Positions 31,306 to 41,300 of a DNA stretch of 64,000 nt are shown in pieces. This stretch comes from Parelaphostrongylus tenuis (lineage: Eukaryota > Nematoda > Chromadorea > Rhabditida > Metastrongylidae). Within the stretch, counting starts at the first letter, position 1, and the number at the start of each line of letters is the position of its first letter. The position numbers and the translations under genes are program-made. The notes under the pieces were generated by a model. It was not told the DNA's origin, did no database searches, and saw nothing but the letters and a program-made list of their open reading frames with translations. The stretch spans positions 186,001 to 250,000 of the forward strand of contig JAHQIW010000158.1 in NCBI GenBank assembly GCA_019055375.1, read 5' to 3'.

Positions 31306-34300
31306 ATGTTAGCTGAACCCGAATCCTGTGTCAATGCAGCGGAGACTTCAGTTCCTAAGCAAGACAAGGAGCCCAGCACCACAAGAAGAGCGCAGGTCGT
31401 GAAAATACTGGGCGAAGGTTCGTTTTCTGATGATGTTTTCAAGAGATCCTTCTTAAACACGTTGTTCGCGCCTGGATTCTACAGCGTTTTCTTCGATTTT
31501 TTCATTTTCAGGAGCTTTTAGTGAAGTGAAATTAGTTGTGGATCCAAGAAATCCTATGTGCTGTGTTGCGTTGAAATGTATAGATCTGAGAAAGTATAAG
31601 AATAACACTGAGGCTTTGAATCAGTTCAAAAAAGAGGTGGGTTTTTTTTTCTTTTATAACGTTTCTTTCTCAATTTTTATGAAAGTGTGTGACGGTTTGA
31701 TCTGAAGATTTGATTCTCATGGAAGATTCTTCTCATGAGCCGATGAAATTCGCGCCATATTTCCATTGTGAAGAAATCTATGGCAATAAAGATTCTGAAT
31801 CTTTTCGAGGGACAAGTTTTTTTTCTGGAGGAGCTTTTGGTTGGATTACTAACGATTGCTTGCAGTTTTTTTTTTTTCATACGACTCGTCTTCACACTTT
31901 ATTGTGCGAATCCCGACGCTTGTGGCTTTCGATTTGCCTCCTCGTACTCATCGATTGCTTGCGGATGTCGTTTTCATCATGAAAATCGTAGGATAGTATC
32001 CGGGCAAATCTCTCTGCAATCCTGAGGATTGAGGATAGCCAGGCTGGGGCAGTCTTCGTTTGATAGCTGAAGAGTGTTGGGGGGATCAACCTCGCATCGA
32101 ACATCATTAGGAAAAGCCTATCAATAACGTGAAATGTCAAATGAAACGTTGAATGGTATAATGCTTGGCAAGGAAGATCAATATCCTTGTGGTATCTCGT
32201 TAACCTCAGTGGTTTCCCTCTAGATATGTCTCATATTTTCCATCATGATTATAGGCATATCTCCAACGGCTAATCTCCACGAAGGAATGCGATAACGTTA
32301 TCCGCTACATAGGAATGCGTGTCGAGACCGAAGGTGATCTGAACGAATTGCAGCTCTACTTAGAGTATGCTGACGGAGGAGAACTCTTCGATCAAATTGG
32401 TGAGAAATTTCTGATAATTTTGTTTTTGAACGAGAATTATGTACTGTTTCCTTGGCTTTCCTCCAATTGGAATGATTTAAGTGGGTGAGGAAAGAACTTT
32501 TCTAGGTAATTATATACTGCTTATTTCTTAGTTAAAGGCAAGATTCGGGAACTTTGACTCCAGGATCTGTCAATAATGGAGTGTTATTTGTAGAACCCGA
32601 CATAGGAATGCCACCTGTGAAAGCTCAATTCTATTTTCGTCAACTTCTCCATGGTCTTCAGCATATTCATGGTATGGGCGTTGTACATCGAGACATCAAG
32701 CCAGAAAATCTCCTTCTAACTGGCCAAGGTACATATCAGTTTTCATGCGAAACATGCTCACATTTCGACCCATTCCGGACGGCGCTTCGTCGATTTTCGC
32801 ACACAGCTCAATTTTCATCATTCAAATGTAATTTTTTTCTTCTGCTCTGGAGAGAAATTCAGGTTTTATGAATTATTCTGATTCTCTACATCTTTTTCTA
32901 GAAGCTTTTATGCTTTTTCTGCATATGTAAGTCTTATCTGCTAAAAAAGAGTGTGGAACGTAGTTTTACTGTCGCTCGAACAGCACGCGATAAAGATCTT
33001 TTAAAAAACCAAATCTAGCTACGGAATTGCCAAAATTTCTGCTATTGATTTAGGTTAGTCTAACAAAAAGCTATTTAGAGACCAAGACCAGACCCGTGCA
33101 AATAAAGCACTTTGAATGTGAAGCACTGTCTTCGTTGCTGGGACGTGCTGAGGAAGTCTTTTTAAAACCATGCGCAATGTTGAAATTACCTAGGTTTAAG
33201 CTTTTGAATGACTATCAAAGTTTTGGTAGAAAGGTTTTGCTTAACGAGAAATACCTCTAGTAATTCGAGGGTCGAAGGACAACCCTAACCATCCGGAAAG
33301 GATCGATTCGAGCCGATTCTTTTCTTTTTTTCATTGAAATATTGAGCCAAGAGTCATTCCAGATGTGCTGAAGATATCTGACTTTGGTATGGCGACAGTT
33401 TTCCGTCACGGTGGTCGCGAAAGAATGCTCAATGCAGCTTGTGGGACAATGCCCTATGCATCGCCTCAAGTCATCAAGGGATTATATAAGTTTGTCATTT
33501 CTACTGGTCACCAGTTTTTGAGTTTGCTATAGACTTTGCTAAATACAGCACCCATCCATACGAATTCTCTGTTTTACTGCTTCTTAGAAGTGCTGTGATG
33601 TTTTGACTGTACATTTAAGACTTGACTGATATACAAAACATTCGACCCCAGCCGGAAATTGACCCGCGTTCCACCCATTCCGGGGGTGCGTGCTATCACC
33701 ACACTATCGAGGCCATCGCTGTCACCTTTACTGGGTTCGATACTGATATGTGTTTGCTAGACCAAACCCTTCGAGTTTCTTGCTGTCAGCTTTCATACTT
33801 CATATCAAGCAAAATTTCCAAGACGGTGGCCTCGGTGGTGCAGTGGTAGAATGTACTCCCAGTATGAGTGAAACATGGGCTCAGCTCCCGCGTGTGGTCG
33901 AATGTTTTGCATATCACTCAATAATCTCAGGTGCTGAATGCTGTTTTGTAAAGATTCTTCGCGCCTCTTTCTAGAGGAAAAGCTCTTACGTTGTGTCCTA
34001 CAAGTTTTCAGAGCTGAGCCAGTCGATATCTGGTCCTCTGGAGTTGTTCTTGTTGCCATGTTGGCCGGTGAGCTCCCGTGGGATTCTGCATCTAAGTGCG
34101 TCCAATTCCTTCCTTCTCGCGATATCGATCCAGGAATTTGGATAAATCATTTACAGCATCAAACTAATCAACTTAGTTTAGGGATTGTTCCGCTTATGAA
34201 AAATGGATCAACGGTTCGGTTGTTGTGACGGAAACGAACCCATGGAAGAAAATTGACAATACAGCGCTCTGTACGAAAATATTGTTTTAACTAAATGGTT

Positions 34301-36556
34301 TTTGCTGCTTTTTTCCTTCTCTTCCTTTCTTCTGCTATTCCTTTTTTTCCAATTTTTTCCCTATTTAGCATTGATAAGGGCTATGTTGATCGAAGACGAG
34401 AACGTGCGCGCTACTCTTCAAAGAATTCTGGAACATCCTTGGACAAAAGCCAATCTTGGTAAGTCCTCTTACTTATTGGCCTTACAAAATCTTAGTTCTT
34501 ACGTTTGCACTATTTGCCTGTTTTTCATTAGTTGGTGATAAAGAGAATGTCAGCGTCCCGGCGATAAAGAAACTTCGGCTGTCAAACGATAGGACTGATT
34601 GGTTGGTTTTGTTCTAAGTAATTTTTTCCAAATTTCTTGAATTTCCAAGATTTAGGAGACAAATTTCTCTTATCAAGCTTGTTTCTAAATTTCACCCTTT
34701 GACTACCGCGTGGTCTAAAAGCGGACCAAGATTTGTGGCACCGCTAGCTGCGCGCCACACACATCTTTGTCGGGCGTCCCGCTCAGCGCGCGAGTGCCGT
34801 CTGCTACACGAGAGATCAATGTGGTGGTCAAAGAGTTGAGAATACAAAAATCTCTTCTTAATTTGCAAAATATCAGGTCTCCTCATAAGTTTTGGCTTTA
34901 GAGGGCTAAACACCAAATTTTATCAACCCGAAGTAATCAATTCTACCATCTCACAGGCAACAAATAAATACCGCTTTGTGCAGAATTTCTGTGAGCTTTC
35001 TTTTGGTACCAAATCTGTCCATACTCACCGCATCATGGCTTCAGGGCACATGGCGATACTCAGCAAAGAACTGAAACGCTGTTTGCCCGGACACAAATCC
35101 CTGAACCTTCGCACGGTTGACGTTTTGAAGGCGGCCTGTGCATCGTGTCCCAGTTCTTACTTCTAAAGCAGCAAATTCCGTTAGAGGCTTCATTGAGCGG
35201 CAGTGATCCGGCAAATACGGACAAATTCAGTACCCATAGAAACCTAAGAAAATTCTGCAGAAAGCGATGTTGATTTGCTGCTTGAGAAATGGCAGAAATG
35301 TGTTCAGGCTAATGGCGCTTGCTTTGAATAATGTCGTCAAGCAATCTTGAATACTTCTGACTAACGAATTTGGTGCTTGATGCTCTAGTGCGAAAAATTA
35401 CGAGAAGACCTAATGTAAAGTTAGTTACACTAAGTATGTCTTACTTCCGTAGAACGAACACTGCAACTGTATTTAGTGCGGCCGTATCGCAACCTTCACC
35501 ATTCAAATACTCGACAACCGGCGCTCGAGGATACAACTCGTTCTCCCAACCTGCCGAAGCACTATTGCTTAGCAATAGTCAGATTTCGCAGACTTCCGAT
35601 ATTGTGAGGAAACTCTGCCTCTAGTAACGGAGCTGTGGGAGATGGTTGTTGTTAAGAGACACTAATCTCAGGATCCGATGGCTTTGATGGTCCGTCGGAT
35701 GACACGATTTTGCGTGACGGTGTCGGGTGCTGAAGTTGTCACCCGCATCATAGCTGTATGTACCAATCTGGGATTTCTTGCTCTGGAAAAGGCCAACAAA
35801 ACAGTTAGGACTCATTCTTTTTTCTTCTCTTCTTTTCTAACGCTTTCCGGACAGTGAGTGTCGTTTTCTACCCTCAAATATCAGAGATATCTTTTGTTGT
35901 AAAAAGCTTTTTCACTAGAGTTCTAGTGACCTTGGAGAGCCAAAATCTTGGCGATTATAACGCTAATTTCGGTTTTTGGGAAAGTTCTCAGAGTGCGTTT
36001 TACTAGCGAACATAGAACTAAATTTCATTCTCGATGTTTTCTTCGCACAAAAGGGTTATATTTGCATGGAAATCGTTTGGGCGTGTAAAGAAAATCATGG
36101 AGTAGCAGAGCAATACAGGAATCACGAGGTTTTCTTCTGGAAACAAAGCAAAAATTCATATTAATGAGTGATAGCCGCGCGCTCCGCGTGCGACAATCGA
36201 TCAACGACCTGCCGGAAAGAGTTAAATCTTTAGTTTCTGGGCGTCATATCATCACTGTTTGCTTTTGTTTCAGCTTCTGATAACATACAGGGATATGTCG
36301 TTTATTGTGACAATTTATGACTTGCCGTCCAAGGTTCTTGTCGATTGCAGGAGGTATGTCGTCTAATATTAGTGTGATTCTTTGGCTCTACTAAGTCAAG
36401 ACTTTGTCTACGAATAAGCGGTTCAGATCTCGTGGGGATGGACTGGAGTTCAAACGTGCTTTTCTTCTCCTTAAAACACGTTTATCCTCGATAATAAATA
36501 AGGATGGAGAGTCGTGGATGGAAAGTCGAGGACTGACGTGCTCCCAAAACGCCTGA
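31306..36556 (+). CDS. chk-1: Checkpoint kinase 1 (CHK1) orthologue, complete 13-exon gene
   Basis: Exons 31306-31417, 31512-31636, 32255-32399, 32594-32728, 33363-33489, 34012-34095, 34182-34270, 34369-34458, 34532-34601, 35477-35603, 35672-35803, 36274-36353 and 36427-36556. All phases join, giving 481 residues (human 476). Kinase landmarks: GEGAF loop, Lys59 (VALK), Glu79, hinge [28 protein letters not shown] with Asp161, DFG at 179-181 and ELPWDSAS. The APE motif reads SPQ (206-208). The regulatory part keeps two SQ sites (Ser330, and Ser349 in YNSFSQP) where ATR phosphorylates CHK1, then the KA1-like tail (RRMTRFCV and [20 protein letters not shown]). CHK1 is a serine/threonine kinase that blocks cell-cycle entry after replication stress. 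The acceptor TTGTTTCAG one base before the ATG suggests a trans-spliced leader. The exon 9-10 junction (Cys326) is the least certain join. Confidence 0.97.
33185..33255. repeat. FB-B arm fragment in chk-1 intron 4
   Basis: TTTAAGCTTTTGAATGACTA TCAAAG and GCTTAACGAGAAATA match the outer arm of FB-B; no partner arm is present. Confidence 0.4.
33630..33725 (-). repeat. SINE-2 in chk-1 intron 5, minus orientation
   Basis: ATATACAAAACATTCGACCC, CCGGAAATTGACCCGCGTTC and CCATTCCGGGGGTGCGTGCT give the SINE-2 tail, B box and centre as complement. Confidence 0.6.
33828..33935 (+). repeat. SINE-2 in chk-1 intron 5, plus orientation
   Basis: CCTCGGTGGTGCAGTGGTAG (box A), GAGTGAAACATGGGCTCAGC and GGTCGAATGTTTTGCATATC ACTC. 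It forms an inverted pair with the copy at 33.63 kb, 100 bp away in the same intron. Confidence 0.65.
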
Positions 36557-36721
36557 GGTTGCCAGTTGGACGAAGACCGGAGCAACGTGAAGCACGTTAT
36601 TGTCCTTTAAAGCATTTATATCGTTGCTATTTTTGTAATGATTTAATTTCTTTTTTGTTAACGTCTGAGTTCTTTCACCTCTTCTGCTGAGCCCAAACGT
36701 TTTTCTTAACGTTCCCAGTTC

Positions 36722-36912
36722 TTTTTCTTAACCCTTACGGGACCATGGACTCAACCCTCAGCGTGTCTAACCCCGAGCGTGTTGCGTTTAACAGTGGCGT
36801 TTAGCTCCAGCGTGCTGCGTCTACTAACACTCTGAGATCAAACGCCATTGTTAAACGCAGCACGCTCGGGGTTAGACACGCAGAGGGTTGGGTCCATGGT
36901 CCTGTAAGATTT
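36722..36912. repeat. Foldback element FB-C, near-perfect palindrome
   Basis: The left arm ACCATGGACTCAACCCTCAG CGTGTCTAACCCCGAGCGTG (to AACAGTGGCGTTT) is matched by the right arm AAACGCCATTGTTAAACGCA to GGGTTGGGTCCATGGTCC. Arms are about 75 bp with a 30-40 bp loop. Confidence 0.75.
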
Positions 36913-37900
36913 AGCCACCTATTGTATATCTGGAACATTTCCAGTTATATTTACGTCTTGAATTGAGGATATATTTATATAAAATCAAAGATTAACACTA
37001 ATTTTGAACGCACCCGTCCATCCAGTATGCAAATGAGTTTCATATGTGAGTTTGTGCCTGGTGGTATCGTTATTTGATAACGTTAAATGTGTCTTTTTAC
37101 ACATATTCTGACTGAAATCGTTGGACTCCAGCAACATTGTGCTAATTTTGAGGATTTAACTGCTTGCAAGATCTTATTTATGCCATGACTTCTTTATTTT
37201 GCAAGTTTTATCGGAATTCCACCCATTGATACCTCTGTTCTTCCTCTCTAAATATTCGTTCTTTAGGATCATTATGTTGTAATTGTAATTTGATTTGAGC
37301 GGTAATTATTATTAGACGAGTTCTCGCATTGTCCCATGTATGATAATCATATTTACCCCGTGAATAAACTACTAGATTCAGGTTGTGTGTTCGAATGTGT
37401 TGCTCTGAGTGTACGACTCAGTGATATCTTCATCTTTCCACGCAAAAATGAACAAGCAAGAAATGAACAATACATTAAAATGAGGAAAAAGGCGATGTAT
37501 TTATGGATTGACGACTTCACAGATTCTAAGGAGTCTTATTTGCTCAGTGGGTAACTCTTTATGGATGTGTCCTTGACCCTTCGTGCGCGGCCCTGTACGC
37601 TATAGTGTGCACGCGCTTACTTAGAGACCTTTTTCGATGTACCGGAGTTTCTTCTTTTGGGTTTACGTAGTCTTTCGATAGCTTCAGAAAGGGTGATCTA
37701 GGTGTTTTACTTCATCTTTGAGAAGTCCGCTTTAGTGCTCTGTAGTAGCGAGGGGAAGATCCTATCTGAGCTTCGATTTTTGTTCTACTAGATCTCATAC
37801 TTACGAGGGCGTTTCCAGCGGACTGGCACTGCTACGAGTCGGAGTTCTTAATTCTTTTCTATTCCTATGGTTTTCGCTGTGGTCAGAGTTCTGCACTGCG
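36913..37900. other. Intergenic stretch between chk-1 and the HDHD2 gene
   Basis: AT-rich. A 72-codon frame at 37336-37554 has no recognisable domain. Nothing else was identified. Confidence 0.4.
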
Positions 37901-37904
37901 GAGA

Positions 37905-38185
37905 ATCAAGCTGTTAGTTTTGATCAATCCTTAAGAAATGCGCCATTCATCTCGTCTTCGTTTTTGATTTCTTTTGAGGTATTACATGCGTGTCTGGCCT
38001 TCACAATGACTTGTGCTAGCCTACCGCTGTATCGTGTCAGTGCTGCTTAACCTCCCAGACAAGTCTGCTACCCAATTTTACCACCCTGGAAGGACGGAAG
38101 GCTTGGTGAACCATAGGCGCGAGATCGAACCATCGATGTGTTCGACGCAGAGCACCTCTAACCATTGCGCGACACGCGTTCCTGT
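37905..38185 (-). repeat. SINE-1 copy
   Basis: GTTTTGATCAATCCTTAAGA, CTGGCCTTCACAATGACTTG, CTTAACCTCCCAGACAAGTC and the complement B box GCGCGAGATCGAACCATCGA, then CTAACCATTGCGCGACA. Full-length, moderately diverged. It sits just upstream of the HDHD2 start. Confidence 0.7.
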
Positions 38186-38303
38186 TCTGTAATGTAACGC
38201 TGTGCAATATGAACAAAATTCTCTCATTTACTCGCCAGCATATTCGATGTTTATGAAAATTTCGCTAGCGTTTCAGGTAAGCTCCTTAGATATTCTCGTG
38301 AAT

Positions 38304-41300
38304 ATGAGAAGATGTGCAGCTCTGATTGATCTCAACGGTACGTTACATATAGAGGACATGGCAGTACCAAGGGCTAGTGAAGCGCTGGAACGACTCCGTC
38401 AACTCCGACCAGTGAAATTTGTCACCAATACGACAAAGGTGGGTGAGGATCCCGGGCTTAAGCTCTCTTTTTTTCTTGCTCCTTGCAAGTATTCAGTATT
38501 TTTTCGCTGAATCCATGATGTTTTCATGTTTCAAGTTAGTCAGCAAATCGCGGTATTTATATGTTAGACGGCGATAATATTCGATCTCGTTCGCTAGCGT
38601 ATGTAGTCGTTGTGGTTAGAGGTGCCCTGCGTCGCACACGAGGTCAGTGGTTCGATCTCGCGCTCATGGCTCACCAAGCCATCCATCCCTCCGGGGTCGG
38701 TAAATTGGTACCAGACAGGTCTCAGACTTGTCTGAGAGGATAGGCAGCACTGACTCGGTTCAGCGGGAGGCCACCGCGAGTCATTGTAAAGGCCAGATAT
38801 GCATTCAATCACCTCAAACGAAGTTAGAAGTTGAAGACGAATGCATGGCGCATCCCTCAGGGAATGATGAATGCCGAGAGCTTTATCTTTTTATCTTCGT
38901 TCGCTTTTCATAGGGATACTAGTAATCGTTCGAAAGCCTGAAACCGTACGTGGATGAATTTTTAAACACCCTTTTATGACGGTGTAAGATCTAAAATAGA
39001 ATTATTTTTCACACGGCTACATGTTTTTTCTCCTCACCTCCCTTATATTTCGCTTGACAAAACTCCTTCTTCATAGTGCTAGCAGTCATTCAATAGTACA
39101 GTTTCGGAGAGCTCAAAATGTGTTTGCTTTTTAGAAAATTTCTTGTGATAGCGCTGAAGGAGAAAGGAAAGATTCGTGTTTTAAACCTTGCCGGACAGAG
39201 CTCTTTCTTTAGACTATTGGTAATCATTCGATGTAGTAGATTTCACTGATTCCAACGCTGTGCTCATTTCTTGAGAAAGACTGTTTTACTGCAGTGTAGC
39301 AGAGAAAATATGATCAAGTTTCACATATTCGGTGAGACTGTATGCCGGGCAAGTCAGGAACGAAGGGAATGGACGGGGCGATCGGCCGATACGGGTTGAA
39401 TGTAATCTGTTTTCAGATGGTTAAATTTTCCCCGCTTCGAAAGAAACTCCATATAAAACGGATGAATCAGGTGATACGGAACTTCCTGTACACGCTCATA
39501 TGCTCTTTGTGCTTTCAGCGAATATATATGTGAGAAATACGAAAGAGCACGGAGGGCGTGAAAAAATTTTTTTTCAGATTCTACAGCGATATAAAAGGGT
39601 GTTTTGAAAATCGCCCACGGCTCTAGCCAGAGTTTAAGCTTTCAAATGATCACTAATAGTCCTATGAAAGCTTCTTGTCCAGCAAATGAGGTGGAATAAT
39701 CATTTAGTGTCATCTAACACGTAAGTACCCAAGTCGCTCGGTTTAGGATTTGAGTTAAGAAATTGGGTTATGTTCGCAGTTATCAATTTGTTTTTCGATT
39801 TTCTAAAGTCATTAGCCTTTCAGTGTAGCATTATAATGATTTGTAATATATTAAACACATTAGATGTTCAATACACCACCTATAGATTAAGTAAACAAGT
39901 GGCGCAATTCTGTCAACTTAGTATATTTCTCAACCCTCTGGGACAAGGCCTTTTTTGTTTCTATTCTAGTGCAATTAGCCATTCGGTAACTCAAATCCCG
40001 TTGATTTTAATTGCTATATAATTGCTACAATTATTTATTATTTATTTATTTAATTATTTTCTATAATTGCTTCCTGAAGAAGCCTTCTAAGTGGGCTGTA
40101 GCAGCGAAAATAAAATTAAGTTCGCATTCGGCGCACAGTTTTGCACGTATTTTCTATATTTATTTGTCTATTTCTTCTTGTTTCGCAGAGTTTCTATGTT
40201 TACCTTATCAGAATTATGAAGGAAAACTTGTTCTGTAGTCTTCATTACGGAGTAAATCCGCCACTAAACCTAATCCCAAGCCTCGAAGTGTCAAACGTAA
40301 TTTCTTTTGGCTTTTCCACCGTTCTATGAAGGCTATCACAAAAGTCTTGGCTTCAGAATTACCTAATTTAAGCTATCAAATAACTACTAAATGTTTGTTA
40401 AATCCACACAGCCATTCACACACCCTAGCCGAGCAAAGTTGCGCTCCGAGTGTGGAACTCAGTTGGTGCCACAATGTACTAAAAAGGCCTGCGCAGAATA
40501 ATATCACCGAGATTCAAAGTTTCGAAGGATTATTTTTATGTCTGAGGAAAGCGTGAAGGAGACCTCGTTTTCGAAGGGTCAAAGATGGGATAAGATCAGG
40601 AATTGCAGCGAACAAGTTTTGCCGAAAGACTGATAGCAGAACAGAGCGCCGGTAGTGCAGTGGTTTACCCTCTGAAGACCGCCGTTAATAGAAAGCGGCG
40701 TCGCGCAGGCCGCCCGCTCGGCATTTGCAAGCAGGCAGCATTTGCACCTCAATCATATCTGCAGATGCTACCTGCCTGCTTTACCTTTATGCGCGACGCC
40801 GCCGTTACAGTAGCTGGGTGGGACGTAATGTCGCGCCGCCTGCGATATTTCATAGTACGTGGTCCTCAAAGGGTTAGAAGCACCTGTAAAGGGTGAGATG
40901 CGGGTTCGTTTCAAGGTTTCAAATTTCGCACATTACTCAACATTCTTGCGCGAATTTCATGTAGAAATTTGAAATCAACTAGCTTTCCTAGTTCCGTCTT
41001 CCCCTACTTATTCGTAATTTTCATAGTTTTCAGGAGTCTATCAATGTGCTCCATAAACGTGTTACTGAATGTGGATTTCGTATAAGCCGAGATGAAATAT
41101 TCACATCGCTTGTAGCTGCACGACAATTCGTCGAGAAGCAAAAGCTTCGACCAATGCTTTTGTTGGACAAAAAGGCTCTCGAAGACTTTAGAGGTGTTTA
41201 GACGTTATAATTAAGTAAATAAGCGAAAGTTATTTTGTATGTGTTGATACTGTTTCAGATATTGATACGTCTGATCCTAATGCTGTCGTTATCGGTTTGG

